Virus record (IMG/VR): IMGVR_UViG_3300047373_000661
Coordinates: 1 to 30,808 of that record
Length of the DNA stretch: 30,808 nt
Source: a virus
Reading direction: 5' to 3' (one strand)
Position 1 is the first letter of the stretch; every line of letters begins with the position of its first letter. Shown here one piece after another: positions 16,831 to 25,333 of this stretch. Under the pieces are notes generated by a model that worked only from the letters and a program-made list of their open reading frames with translations, was not told the DNA's origin and made no database searches. The position numbers were made by a program, and so were the translations under genes.

Positions 16831-18615
16831 TTACGCTGGGAATTCAACTCCTGTTGGCAGTACGTTGAAATCCAAAATTATAAATTCAGCTGTTTTAGTT
16901 GGTTGTAAATAAATCGCACCTACTAATTCGTTTCTATCAATTACATCTGGTGTATTGTTAGTTTCATTCATTACAACTTTAAACGCGTATAATCCTTGTC
17001 TTTGTTGTACTGATTCTAAGTATGGATTAACTTGGCTTAAGAAATTATTTCTTGTAGCTATTGTATTTTGTTCAAATACTAAGTTATCTGATACTTGAGT
17101 TATAAAGCTTTTTAATGTGATTAATAATCTTCTAACATTTACTCTATCTAAAGCACTTGCTCTAACTTGTAATGTTTTCTGTCCAAATACTACAACTCCT
17201 CTTCCTGGGAATGTAGCTATTGGATTTATATTAGCACTATATAAAGTGTCTCTATTACCTGATGTTAATTTTCTTTCAGCTCTTATTACGTTACCTAGCG
17301 CACCTCTAATTAAACCTGCTGGAGCGAACCATGGTTCCGATGAAGCATCAGTGAATGAATATACACCCGGTATAAACGCTGAAGCTGGCGACCAAACCGT
17401 TTGGCCACTTGTCGGATCTATTGATTGTAACCAAGGCCAATAAGTAGCGGCATAACTTGAATCAAATGCTGTTGAACTATTAACTGTTGCAGATACTGTA
17501 CTTCCATATTTTGAAACATCAATTACTGCAATACAATCTTGTCTATTTTCTGCTAATGATACTAAAGAATTAACTTGAGTAATATGAGCTGCATATGTTG
17601 AATCTGCTATTAATCCTGGAGCTACTATAACATTAAAGTTATATTCGTCTTGATTATTCAATAATGAAATTGATTGTGAATAATCTGTTGCAGTTAATCC
17701 TTGAATATTAGTATTACTAATATTTTGATTAAATTTCATTGGAGATGTAGCAGCTTGTACATTATATCCAGTAGCACCAGTAAATGAACCAGAACTTGCA
17801 ACTGGGATAAAGTTTACATAAGGTATATCAGCAACCCCATTCATAGAACCACTTGATGGAGTTCCATTATTGTTAAAGAAATTTGGAGTTGGTTGTAATA
17901 CCTGTTTTACAGAAATATATTTACTTTTGTTTACATAGCTTCCTGAAGCTTGTACATAATAATCTGAACCATCTTGTCTAATATTGTATGATTGGTTTCC
18001 AATTACTTTCTCGATATAGTTGGCAGCAAACGGATCGAGTGATAATTCATTCCATGTTTCTAATATTGATTTTTGGTTTGATGTGTCATTACCTTGTCTT
18101 ACTATTAAAGAGAAAGTACCTGAACCAGTATTAACACCTGAAATTTCCCATCTAACATTATCTAATGAACCAGAATCTAATGTTCCATTAGCTGAGTCAG
18201 TAGCTTGATAGTTATTCATTATAGCACCTTCAGAAATTGTTTGAATCTGTAATGATTCTGAAGTTGCTGTATTCATTATACCTGAATTACCTGAACCTGC
18301 AGTACTTCCTGAAGTAAATGCAGCTGTAAATTCACCATGAGTAACTCTGGTAACTAAAAGTGACGTGCCTCCTTGTCTAAAATAGTTATTAGCTGCTGCG
18401 GAAGTTAAATATCCATACTCTCTAGAAGCACTTTCTACAGTTGTACCAAAAATTGCTTGGTATTCACTAAAAGAAGTAACTAAAGTAGGTATTTCAACTG
18501 GTCCTTTTACAGCCGGTCCTATAATAGCGGCACCAAATTCGACGGGATTTTGCTGGATGAATGATTGATCATTTTCTCTTGCTAATACACCTGGAGATAT
18601 TAATGTTTCTGCCAT
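16831..18615 (-). CDS. 18: Contractile tail sheath protein gp18
   Basis: Subunit of the contractile sheath. The N-terminus (LISPGVLARENDQSFIQQNP) with FGAAIIGPAVKGP, and the C-terminal signature of NINPIATFPGRGVVVFGQKT followed by LQVRASALDRVNVRRL (about 460-497), are characteristic of T4-like sheath proteins, the latter being the conserved sheath core that contacts the tube. The 594 residues compare with 659 in T4; the variable central domain (about 120-330) is Ser/Gly/Asn-rich and probably surface exposed. It is followed by the tube gene with a 47-base gap containing another motif copy. Identification is confident. Confidence 0.95.
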   Translation of the reverse strand: MAETLISPGVLARENDQSFIQQNPVEFGAAIIGPAVKGPVEIPTLVTSFSEYQAIFGTTVESASREYGYLTSAAANNYFRQGGTSLLVTRVTHGEFTAAFTSGSTAGSGNSGIMNTATSESLQIQTISEGAIMNNYQATDSANGTLDSGSLDNVRWEISGVNTGSGTFSLIVRQGNDTSNQKSILETWNELSLDPFAANYIEKVIGNQSYNIRQDGSDYYVQASGSYVNKSKYISVKQVLQPTPNFFNNNGTPSSGSMNGVADIPYVNFIPVASSGSFTGATGYNVQAATSPMKFNQNISNTNIQGLTATDYSQSISLLNNQDEYNFNVIVAPGLIADSTYAAHITQVNSLVSLAENRQDCIAVIDVSKYGSTVSATVNSSTAFDSSYAATYWPWLQSIDPTSGQTVWSPASAFIPGVYSFTDASSEPWFAPAGLIRGALGNVIRAERKLTSGNRDTLYSANINPIATFPGRGVVVFGQKTLQVRASALDRVNVRRLLITLKSFITQVSDNLVFEQNTIATRNNFLSQVNPYLESVQQRQGLYAFKVVMNETNNTPDVIDRNELVGAIYLQPTKTAEFIILDFNVLPTGVEFPA

Positions 18616-18648
18616 TTTCTTATATTAAATATTTTGTTATTTATTTTG

Positions 18649-18658
18649 TTATAAATAT
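18649..18658 (-). promoter_or_regulatory. ATATTTATAA motif upstream of the sheath gene
   Basis: A copy of the motif followed by CAAAATAAATAAC on the coding strand, 33 bases before the ATG at 18615. It is well placed to drive the sheath-tube transcript that ends at the terminator near 16245. Confidence 0.5.
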
Positions 18659-18677
18659 GAGAAATTATTTCAAAAAT

Positions 18678-18926
18678 TTACTTTATTGGAATTATTTCTC
18701 CTGTTTTTAAATCTATATTACCGCTACCGTATTTTTTTTCTAACTCTTTAGCAGTAGTATTTTGTTCTTTTTGAAGTTCTTTAAAATTTTTAAATAACTC
18801 CTCTTTTTGTTCATTTTGGATCATCTTATTTAACTCGATGTTTCCTAAACCAAATATTATCTCATTATTTTTTGCTTGATAACTATTTAATAATGAAACT
18901 TCTTCTTTTGATAACTTATTAGACAT
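18678..18926 (-). CDS. Small coiled-coil protein of unknown function (82 aa)
   Basis: A short acidic/basic helical protein; residues about 28-66 (KMIQNEQKEELFKNFKELQK onward) form a probable coiled coil, and the C-terminus reads GNIDLKTGEIIPIK. No family is recognised. It stands alone between gp15-like and sheath genes with a motif copy on both sides, suggesting it is separately transcribed. The location would fit a tail-completion accessory or sheath-assembly factor, but this is only position-based. It is too short for a composition-based judgement of origin. Confidence 0.6.
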   Translation of the reverse strand: MSNKLSKEEVSLLNSYQAKNNEIIFGLGNIELNKMIQNEQKEELFKNFKELQKEQNTTAKELEKKYGSGNIDLKTGEIIPIK

Positions 18927-18942
18927 AATATTTTATATTTGG

Positions 18943-18952
18943 TTATAAATAT
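18943..18952 (-). promoter_or_regulatory. ATATTTATAA motif upstream of the 82-aa gene
   Basis: A copy of the motif, 16 bases before the ATG at 18926, in the short gap after the gp15-like gene. Confidence 0.45.
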
Positions 18953-18970
18953 ATCAAAAATATGTTAAAA

Positions 18971-19915
18971 TTAATTTCTTTTTCTACCATCTAATGTAGG
19001 ATTTCTTATCGGATCTAAATCTCTCATATCACGTACAACTTCATTAGTTATTGTAACTTTTGCTTTAGAATTATACTTTTTTAGAGATTTTAATTCTTTT
19101 TGAATTGTATCAGGTATTATGTATCCTCTTAATCTTATTCCAAAAGTACCTTTAACTAATCTATCTTGGTTTTGTACTAATTCAGTTGCGGTAGTAAATG
19201 AATCAATAAATGCTCTAAATTTAAATCTTTCTGGATTACCCCAATATGCATCAGAGGCATATTCACATGCTTCAATTATTTTATTTAATTGAGACATATA
19301 ATAAGTTTGAATTAAACAACTATATTCTAATGTTACGTAATCAGGTTGAGCAACAGCATGAAAAACATCAACTGGTTTTCTATTATTTAATGTATAAAAA
19401 TTGTCATAGAAATTTTTAGAACTATAACTTTTTTGCCAAACACCATATAAATTAGGTTGATTAGCATCTAATTTATTTGCAACTGATCTATCTTTTGTTA
19501 TTGTGTCTCTTTTAATTACTATAATAGGTAACATAATTGCACCTTGTTTATCTCTATAATATCCATCTCTTTGAAATGATTTCCATCTTTCGGGGGCACC
19601 ATAAATAACAGGTACTTCTCTTCTTATTCCATTTTGCATTACAAAAGGTTTTATTACATTATGGAAGTAATAAAATACAGCTTCATCTAGATCTTGGATA
19701 CCAACAGAATATTGTTTGGTTGCATCATCTTTAAAACTCATTTGAGTTGATCTATTATGCTCAATACCTGTTGCCTGAGAATTAGCGTTAAAGTTATCAT
19801 CAGCAAAATTAGGATTGCCTACATCTCCTCTGTCTTCAATTCCTTTAAAAGCTTGTTGCTTTTCAATACTTAATTGTCTTTGTGTCTTCGGTACGGGTTT
19901 TCTAGGTCTTGCCAT
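18971..19915 (-). CDS. 15: Tail sheath stabiliser / tail completion protein, gp15-like
   Basis: A 314-residue protein matching the T4 gp15 pattern, which caps the tail tube and sheath and binds the neck. Visible correspondences are PVIYGAPERW (about 102-111), the QPDYVTLEYSCLIQTYYMSQ segment (about 189-208), which resembles the gp15 SPIKMIYELSIFTRY region, and a C-terminal KGTFGIRLRGYIIPDTIQKE segment, which parallels the gp15 region ending in a WMYPP-type motif. Residues 1-75 are a polar Asn/Lys-rich extension. It is translationally coupled to the gp14-like gene. In T4 the genes 16 and 17 (terminase) come between 15 and 18; here they do not, and a small gene leads directly to the sheath. Confidence 0.7.
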   Translation of the reverse strand: MARPRKPVPKTQRQLSIEKQQAFKGIEDRGDVGNPNFADDNFNANSQATGIEHNRSTQMSFKDDATKQYSVGIQDLDEAVFYYFHNVIKPFVMQNGIRREVPVIYGAPERWKSFQRDGYYRDKQGAIMLPIIVIKRDTITKDRSVANKLDANQPNLYGVWQKSYSSKNFYDNFYTLNNRKPVDVFHAVAQPDYVTLEYSCLIQTYYMSQLNKIIEACEYASDAYWGNPERFKFRAFIDSFTTATELVQNQDRLVKGTFGIRLRGYIIPDTIQKELKSLKKYNSKAKVTITNEVVRDMRDLDPIRNPTLDGRKRN

Positions 19916-20430
19916 TACATTCTTTCTTGATATGGTGATATTGCAACTTTATCAGCTGGTATATAATAAGTAGATACTAATACTGATAAATTATTACCAA
20001 AGTTTTCTAATCCTGGATTTAATGGGTTTACATTATTTGGGTAAGCAGGATTTTTTCCTCCCCAATATTGGTTAGCAACAGTACTTTGAACACCATAATA
20101 ACTTTCTTGGTATAAAATGATATCACCAACCCTAATTAATACGTCAGCATCTTTAATATCATCTCTAAAGAAATAAAATTCAATTGGTTGACCAAACTGT
20201 ACACCTTCTATATTTTCAGCATATTGTTCATTTGTTCTATTTATAAGAACATTAAAAATAAAGGGACCATCATAATATTTTTCTGCATCTGCTTCACCAT
20301 ATAAATTAACTTTTGTTTCTTCTAATTTAAATTGATAAACAGAACACTGTTGGGTAATTATATTTCCCATTAATTCTCTATTTAGTTTCCTAACTAGAGA
20401 CATATCCCTTTGGGTGGTAAACATTGCCAT
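19915..20430 (-). CDS. 14: Neck protein, gp14-like
   Basis: A 171-residue soluble protein with the pattern of T4-type neck proteins: an N-terminal RKLNRELMGNIITQQCSVYQ helix, then NLYGEADAEKYYDGPFIFNV (about 42-61) and a beta-rich body ending in an extended tail. The family joins portal-bound gp13 to the tail. It starts one base after the gp13-like stop and its stop overlaps the next ATG in a TAATG arrangement at 19915, a sign of coupled translation. Two ATGs two codons apart (20430, 20424) are both possible starts. Compared with T4 gp14 (about 256 aa) it is short. Confidence rests on the YGEA motif and gene order. Confidence 0.65.
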   Translation of the reverse strand: MAMFTTQRDMSLVRKLNRELMGNIITQQCSVYQFKLEETKVNLYGEADAEKYYDGPFIFNVLINRTNEQYAENIEGVQFGQPIEFYFFRDDIKDADVLIRVGDIILYQESYYGVQSTVANQYWGGKNPAYPNNVNPLNPGLENFGNNLSVLVSTYYIPADKVAISPYQERM

Positions 20431-20431
20431 A

Positions 20432-21913
20432 TTATCCTATATAAATTGTGTAAGGAACCTGTTGTAGCTCAGTCATTTTAGCTTCAGCTTCTGATGCCCT
20501 ACGATTTAATAATGCTTGTCTTGATGTTTCATCAAGATAATTTCTTAATCTTTCAATTAAAGCTACTTTTTCTGCAGTTGCCGCTGAAATTAAATCACCT
20601 TGATTTAAATTTACTTCAGCGTTTGGTATTGGTATACTAGCATATTTTCCTCTAACATAACCTAACATTTCTTTTGATAATGCTAAAGTCATTTCAAATA
20701 TCCATTGTCTTCCTATTGAATTAATATAATCATAATTTGGATTAGCATAAGGAGCATTTGATACATTAGTTACTCTATCAGGTAAATTTTGAACTGAACC
20801 TTTAATTCTTTCATCTCTGATAATATATTGGAACCAAATATTACCTGCACCACAAGTATATTGAATATCACTATTACTTATTTTAATTGTAATATCATTT
20901 GATACTGTTCCAAATCCAGCAGATTCAAGTGATTGTGATGTTACAGTAATAATATCATTTTTTACATAATTACTTCCAGTTGCAACAACAGTAACTTTTG
21001 AAATTTTAAGACCAGAAGATGTTATTTCAGCAGTAGCACCACTACCTGAAGCTCCAGTTAAAGCAAAAGAACCTGATGTTTGATTAACTGTTGTGGTTGG
21101 TATTGTTCCAGTTAATGTTAGATTTCTACCTTTTCTTAATTGGCCAGTATAATTTTTATCCCCATTAGCCATTGGTATAGGGAATACTCTTAATTTGTCT
21201 TTATGAATTTCGAAACTATAATTACTTCTTCTAACCATTTGATTCATCCCGATTGCTTGAATTACTTGCATATCATAATTCAACGGCATCATTAAAAATC
21301 CAAAATCACCACCAAATCCTCCAACTCCAGCTATACCAGCAGCAATCGCACCTCCAAATCCAAATCCATTATAAGGTGATAAAAATAAAGCAGATGCTGG
21401 GTATGGTGGTTGATAGAATACTCTTTTTACTTCAATACCAAATTCTGCAGCTGAACCAGTAATATCATTATCAACCATAAAAGTTGAAAAATCATAATCT
21501 TGTTTGCCAGCTTCTAAAGCAAATGAACCTGAATACCAAGGTACATTACCACCTGAACCAGCTTCAGCACCATACATTTCTGTAAGTCTAACTATTGGTT
21601 CAAAGGAAGGTGTTATTAATGATTGTGTTAATACAGAGCTAGTAGGTAATCCTTCTAAAGTTAATTGATTATCTCTAACTTTATAGGCATATAATTCATT
21701 ACCATATATAGTAACAGCTTCTTCAAAAGCCGTATAAAAAGATCCTGATTGGAGTTCTACATCAACTAAGGGATAACCTAATCTATTTGCACAAAATACT
21801 GCTACTTTGTCAGCATCACTTTGAAAATCAGTTTGTGCATCATAAAATCCAAATGGTGTATCTCCAGAACCTGAAGCAAAAGAACTTGAACCTGGCCAAA
21901 TTGGTACATTCAT
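20432..21913 (-). CDS. Neck / head-completion protein, gp13-like (tentative)
   Basis: A 493-residue structural protein. The N-terminal part (about 25-110, with ANRLGYPLVDVELQSGSFYT and AFEEAVTIYGNELYAYKVRD) is of a type I know from environmental T4-like phages in the neck-gene position. The C-terminal part (about 375-493) is helical. Residues about 269-345 are Ser/Thr/Gly-rich with a VTVVATGSNYVKNDIITVTS stretch, resembling a small beta domain inserted between the two. It is followed without gap by the gp14-like and gp15-like genes, so the order supports gp13, which together with gp14 seals the filled head. T4 gp13 has about 309 residues; the extra length is partly the insertion. The T4 name is by position and should be treated as provisional. 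Confidence 0.6.
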   Translation of the reverse strand: MNVPIWPGSSSFASGSGDTPFGFYDAQTDFQSDADKVAVFCANRLGYPLVDVELQSGSFYTAFEEAVTIYGNELYAYKVRDNQLTLEGLPTSSVLTQSLITPSFEPIVRLTEMYGAEAGSGGNVPWYSGSFALEAGKQDYDFSTFMVDNDITGSAAEFGIEVKRVFYQPPYPASALFLSPYNGFGFGGAIAAGIAGVGGFGGDFGFLMMPLNYDMQVIQAIGMNQMVRRSNYSFEIHKDKLRVFPIPMANGDKNYTGQLRKGRNLTLTGTIPTTTVNQTSGSFALTGASGSGATAEITSSGLKISKVTVVATGSNYVKNDIITVTSQSLESAGFGTVSNDITIKISNSDIQYTCGAGNIWFQYIIRDERIKGSVQNLPDRVTNVSNAPYANPNYDYINSIGRQWIFEMTLALSKEMLGYVRGKYASIPIPNAEVNLNQGDLISAATAEKVALIERLRNYLDETSRQALLNRRASEAEAKMTELQQVPYTIYIG

Positions 21914-21927
21914 ACTAAATTATTTTG

Positions 21928-21937
21928 TTATAAATAT
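21928..21937 (-). promoter_or_regulatory. ATATTTATAA motif upstream of the gp13-like gene
   Basis: Second tandem copy, 14 bases before the ATG at 21913 and 17 bases downstream of the first copy. The extended form ATATTTATAACAAAATAA matches most other copies. Confidence 0.5.
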
Positions 21938-21954
21938 TAAAAGTGTTCTTATTA

Positions 21955-21964
21955 TTATAAATAT
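21955..21964 (-). promoter_or_regulatory. ATATTTATAA motif directly after the capsid terminator
   Basis: One of two tandem copies of the motif between gp23 and the gp13-like gene. It begins where the terminator T-run ends, the expected place for a promoter that restarts transcription. Confidence 0.5.
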
Positions 21965-21991
21965 AAAAAAAAAGCCCCGCAATGCGGGGCT
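21965..21991 (-). terminator. Intrinsic terminator after the major capsid gene
   Basis: On the coding strand AGCCCCGC-ATT-GCGGGGCT forms a perfect eight-base-pair GC-rich hairpin with a three-base loop (21973-21991), followed at once by a run of nine T residues. In an AT-rich genome this is a conspicuous rho-independent terminator, located just after the gp23 stop codon. Confidence 0.92.
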
Positions 21992-22019
21992 AATTTTGTC
22001 AATCAAAGTTAACTATTGA

Positions 22020-23750
22020 TTATAGTGTGTTTAATCCACTAACTTCAATTTTACCATAGAATTCAGGACGAACCATTTTCTTAGCATATCTAGTCAATAG
22101 ACCTTTTCTAGGCACGAATGTGTCTGGATCATATACTAATGGAGTCATAATTAATGGAATGTATGGAGCAAATACTGCACCGCTTTCAAGGAATTGACCT
22201 CCTCTAAATCCTAATAAGATTACGTTAGTAGTCATATATGGATTTTTGTATACTTTATATCTACCATTTAATTGGCCGACTTTTTGTACACCGAAAGCAT
22301 AATTCATCTTAGCAGCATCACCATCTGAATCAGCAGCAAATCCTGGAATACTTTCTAGGATAGTAGCGACAGTTGGAGAACATACTAAGAAGTTAGCACC
22401 ACCTCTAAGAGTTTTCTGGTGGATGATGTTACTTAACTTTTGGATTTTAGTTCCTAATGTTTGGAACCATTGTCCTTGAGAGTTGTAAAACCCTAAGTCT
22501 GAAACAACACCGTTACCAGTTGTTGAAGTAAATGCTTCGTTATTCTTAGCAGACCATACTTCAGTTCCAGCTCCAGCTGCGTTAATCAACATACTTAAGA
22601 TTTCTAAGTCAATTTCTAATGAAATGTACTCACTTAAGATTGAAGTTAATTCAGCTTCAGCATCTAATGCATGGTAAGCGTTTAAATCTTGAGCGAACTC
22701 AGGAGTCCAAACAGCTTTTAGCTTTTTAGTTTTAGCAACGATAGCAGATGATTTCATCTGTACGTTGATTTCTGGAATAACTTGCTCTGGGCAACAACCA
22801 ACTCCACCTGATCCAGTAATAGCACCATTAGCACCGTTACCCATATCATTGTTTACGTTTGGTTTTGGATTCCCAGCTTCAAAATCACCTCTGTATTGGT
22901 CAGTAGGTTGTAATGAAGAAGATACTGTGAATAAATCAGTAGTATCGTTATTCGGTAAATAAGATGCTGAAACTACAAATGCGATTGTAGAACCACCACT
23001 ATATCTACTAAATGCAGGTAATTGCATTCCACCATCTCCTGATCCTGCTATTGTATAAGCTGAACCTGAGTATAATCCAAAAGACTTAACAGCCCATGCA
23101 TCTACGTAAGGAATTGATGAAGTGTTGAATGTTACCACTCTCCAGTCAGCAGCGATAGCTGCAGCAGAACCAGAATAATCTGAATCGAAATCGAAATCAG
23201 ACCAAGATCCTGAAGCTACATTAACTGATGTGATAATTGAACTTGTAAGCTGAGTAGAATATGAAAATCTACCTGCACCATAAAGTCCACCTGCGTTTGT
23301 ATTTCCAAAAGGATTTAGATTAGAAGCACCGTTTCCATAAAGGCTATCACCTGAATTGAAAGGAGCTTTATCATTACCATATTGGAAGTCTAAGAAGAAT
23401 ACTAGTCCAGAAGGAAGGTTCATTGGTTGAACGCTAACAAATTCCTTTGCAGCTATTTGACCAAATACTTTTCTTACTAATGGAAGAGCAACTCCAGCCC
23501 ATTGACCACCGATATTAACGGCAGTTTGGCTTTGGAAAGTACCAGAGGAAGCAGAACCTCCACCTGTTTGAGAACTCTCCACAACAAGTTGTTTAGCTTG
23601 GTTTTCAAGAATAATACCCATGTTATTTTTGTGGGCACCATCTAAACCTTCTAAAAGACCTGTTTTTTCCCATTTGCCAGCTAATTTAGCAGCATCACTC
23701 TGCATAGAGTGGTATGGGTTTGCACTTTCTAATAAAGAATTTAAACTCAT
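22020..23750 (-). CDS. 23: Major capsid protein gp23
   Basis: HK97-fold major head protein. The segment GVALPLVRKVFGQIAAKEFV and the following MNLPSGLVFFLDFQYG (about 86-125) are classical T4-type gp23 signatures, as is the C-terminal LIMTPLVYDPDTFVPRKGLL region. The protein has 576 residues (T4 gp23 has 521). The T4 form is cut by gp21 after an (I/L)xE sequence about 65 residues in; here LLE34, ILE49 and VVE58 are candidates, so the mature protein should lack roughly 34-58 N-terminal residues. The middle contains Ser/Gly-rich stretches (about 185-300) that look like surface insertions. It is followed after 28 bases by a strong intrinsic terminator, consistent with an abundant, discrete transcript. 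Confidence 0.96.
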   Translation of the reverse strand: MSLNSLLESANPYHSMQSDAAKLAGKWEKTGLLEGLDGAHKNNMGIILENQAKQLVVESSQTGGGSASSGTFQSQTAVNIGGQWAGVALPLVRKVFGQIAAKEFVSVQPMNLPSGLVFFLDFQYGNDKAPFNSGDSLYGNGASNLNPFGNTNAGGLYGAGRFSYSTQLTSSIITSVNVASGSWSDFDFDSDYSGSAAAIAADWRVVTFNTSSIPYVDAWAVKSFGLYSGSAYTIAGSGDGGMQLPAFSRYSGGSTIAFVVSASYLPNNDTTDLFTVSSSLQPTDQYRGDFEAGNPKPNVNNDMGNGANGAITGSGGVGCCPEQVIPEINVQMKSSAIVAKTKKLKAVWTPEFAQDLNAYHALDAEAELTSILSEYISLEIDLEILSMLINAAGAGTEVWSAKNNEAFTSTTGNGVVSDLGFYNSQGQWFQTLGTKIQKLSNIIHQKTLRGGANFLVCSPTVATILESIPGFAADSDGDAAKMNYAFGVQKVGQLNGRYKVYKNPYMTTNVILLGFRGGQFLESGAVFAPYIPLIMTPLVYDPDTFVPRKGLLTRYAKKMVRPEFYGKIEVSGLNTL

Positions 23751-23780
23751 CGTTTTAAATTTAATAGGTTAATAAAAATT

Positions 23781-25208
23781 TTAAATTAATCCCGCAAGCT
23801 TTCGCATACGGTTGTAAACGTCATTTGACTCAATTATTGGTTGTTTTGAAGCTTTTGGTTCTAAACCTGTAGCTTTACTCGCAGATCCTTTTATTGATTC
23901 ATTTACTGCAGATTTATCTAATAAACCTTCAGATAATGTATCAAAAATTGTTTTTGCTTGTCTAACATCCTTAGCCTTGTCAAACGCCTTTAATACCTTA
24001 ACTTTTTTACCTTCAGTTAAGTTTTTAGCTTTAAAGATTTTGTTTGTATAAAGAAGTTTAGCGTTTAATAAATTAACCTCATTAAGTTCAGATTTTAATT
24101 CATTTACTGAATTAATAGCTGCCTCAAGATCTTCTTCCATCTTACGCATTTTCTCGGTTTCACGTTCAGGCTCTGATTCAGCGGAGAATTTTCCACCTTT
24201 TCTTCTTTCAGAGTCACCTCTACGTTGTACTGGATTAGACATTTCTTCTTTTTTAACGTCGTCTTCCTCGTACTTTTTGCCGTAGCCTTCTTTCACATCC
24301 TCGTCTTCTTTGGCTTCGTCGATTTCAACGTCTACGTCAACTTCGTCTTCGACTTCTATGTCTTCAACGTCTTCGACTTCAACTTCGTCCTCAACAAATT
24401 CATCTCCTGGCTCAATTTCGCCATCGATGACCATGTCTTTAATGACATCCTCGATAAACCCTTTAAGGTCGTCTTCGGACATGTCTTCTAGATCAATATC
24501 TCTATCGTCCATGTCTTCTTTTTCGTCCTTCATTCCATCAAGGTAACCTTCTTCCTCAGCATCAGTACGAGCATCTTCTTTAACGTCGTCTTTGTCTTTA
24601 GCTTTCGCTTCATCCATTTTCTTGTCGTCTTTGTCGTCTTTTGCCTCGTTAACGTCTTTAGGTTCGTCAGCTTTTAATTTCTTAAGCTTTCTTTCGTTAT
24701 CTTTGATGTCACCTTCAAGATCTTTTATGTGATCTCTGTCATCTCTGATAGCGCCTTCCATACGTTTTTGTTCTTCTTTGTTACCTTTTTTAGAATCGTT
24801 TTTAGCTTCATCAAGTTCAGCTAATAGTTCGTCAAGATTAATTTCTTCATCCACTTCATCTTTTTCTTCTTGCACAGTAGATTGACCTACTTTTCTTGGT
24901 GCAAGATCTAAAGAATCACCGGCTGGAGAATTTTTTCTTTTCCAACTAGGAGCATCAAATTCGTCTAGTTCTTCTTTTTCCTTTTTCTCGTCTACTTTTT
25001 CTTTGTCTTTAGAATCCATTTTTTCGTCAACGACCTCTTCTTTGACATCGTCTTCTTTTTCCATTTCATCTAGCTTTGCAGCTAACATTGATTTTAAGTG
25101 AGGAGTAAAGGCTTCTTCAAGAGCTAGTTTAGCATTTGCTATTGCTACTTCTTTTACAGACTTAGCGTCAGCAATTGCTTCTGTTAACAAATCTCTGTTT
25201 GTTGCCAT
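23781..25208 (-). CDS. 22: Prohead scaffold protein gp22
   Basis: Main internal scaffold around which the gp23 shell assembles before it is degraded by gp21. The N-terminal segment (about 1-48, including AIANAKLALEEAFTPHLKSM) and the C-terminal helical segment (about 380-475, including LLYTNKIFKAKNLTEGKKVK) have the pattern of T4-like scaffold proteins. Between them, residues about 48-330 are an extreme Asp/Glu/Lys/Val low-complexity region, including alternating V-D/V-E strings. The 475 residues compare with about 270 in T4, the difference lying in this acidic insert. DNA of the insert is visibly richer in GTC/GAC-type triplets than neighbouring genes. It lies between gp21 and gp23 in the canonical order. 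Identification is firm from position plus the conserved ends. Confidence 0.88.
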   Translation of the reverse strand: MATNRDLLTEAIADAKSVKEVAIANAKLALEEAFTPHLKSMLAAKLDEMEKEDDVKEEVVDEKMDSKDKEKVDEKKEKEELDEFDAPSWKRKNSPAGDSLDLAPRKVGQSTVQEEKDEVDEEINLDELLAELDEAKNDSKKGNKEEQKRMEGAIRDDRDHIKDLEGDIKDNERKLKKLKADEPKDVNEAKDDKDDKKMDEAKAKDKDDVKEDARTDAEEEGYLDGMKDEKEDMDDRDIDLEDMSEDDLKGFIEDVIKDMVIDGEIEPGDEFVEDEVEVEDVEDIEVEDEVDVDVEIDEAKEDEDVKEGYGKKYEEDDVKKEEMSNPVQRRGDSERRKGGKFSAESEPERETEKMRKMEEDLEAAINSVNELKSELNEVNLLNAKLLYTNKIFKAKNLTEGKKVKVLKAFDKAKDVRQAKTIFDTLSEGLLDKSAVNESIKGSASKATGLEPKASKQPIIESNDVYNRMRKLAGLI

Positions 25209-25333
25209 AATCCCAAAATTTTTGTTTGTGAAATACGCTTATTCAAGAAGCGTAATAGAAAATTATACTTAATTCGACACCATATAGAATTGATGGTGTA
25301 TTACGGTCATACGTATATGAATATTTATTAAAA
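25209..25333 (-). promoter_or_regulatory. gp21-gp22 intergenic leader with two hairpins
   Basis: A 125-base non-coding stretch, the longest true gap in the window. On the coding strand it contains AATAAATATTC near its upstream end (about 25318-25330), close to the T4 late-promoter core TATAAATA. Two perfect seven-base-pair hairpins follow: ACACCAT/ATGGTGT at 25277-25299 with a nine-base loop, and TACGCTT/AAGCGTA at 25234-25254 with a seven-base loop. Neither is followed by a clean U-tract, so they look more like a structured leader or RNA-processing site for gp22-gp23 mRNA than an intrinsic terminator. The function is inference. Confidence 0.5.

Noticed and set aside
24225-24546. Two plus-strand frames opposite the acidic part of gp22
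   Set aside because: Low-complexity Ser/Thr or Phe/Val strings produced by the antisense of Asp/Glu/Lys triplets.
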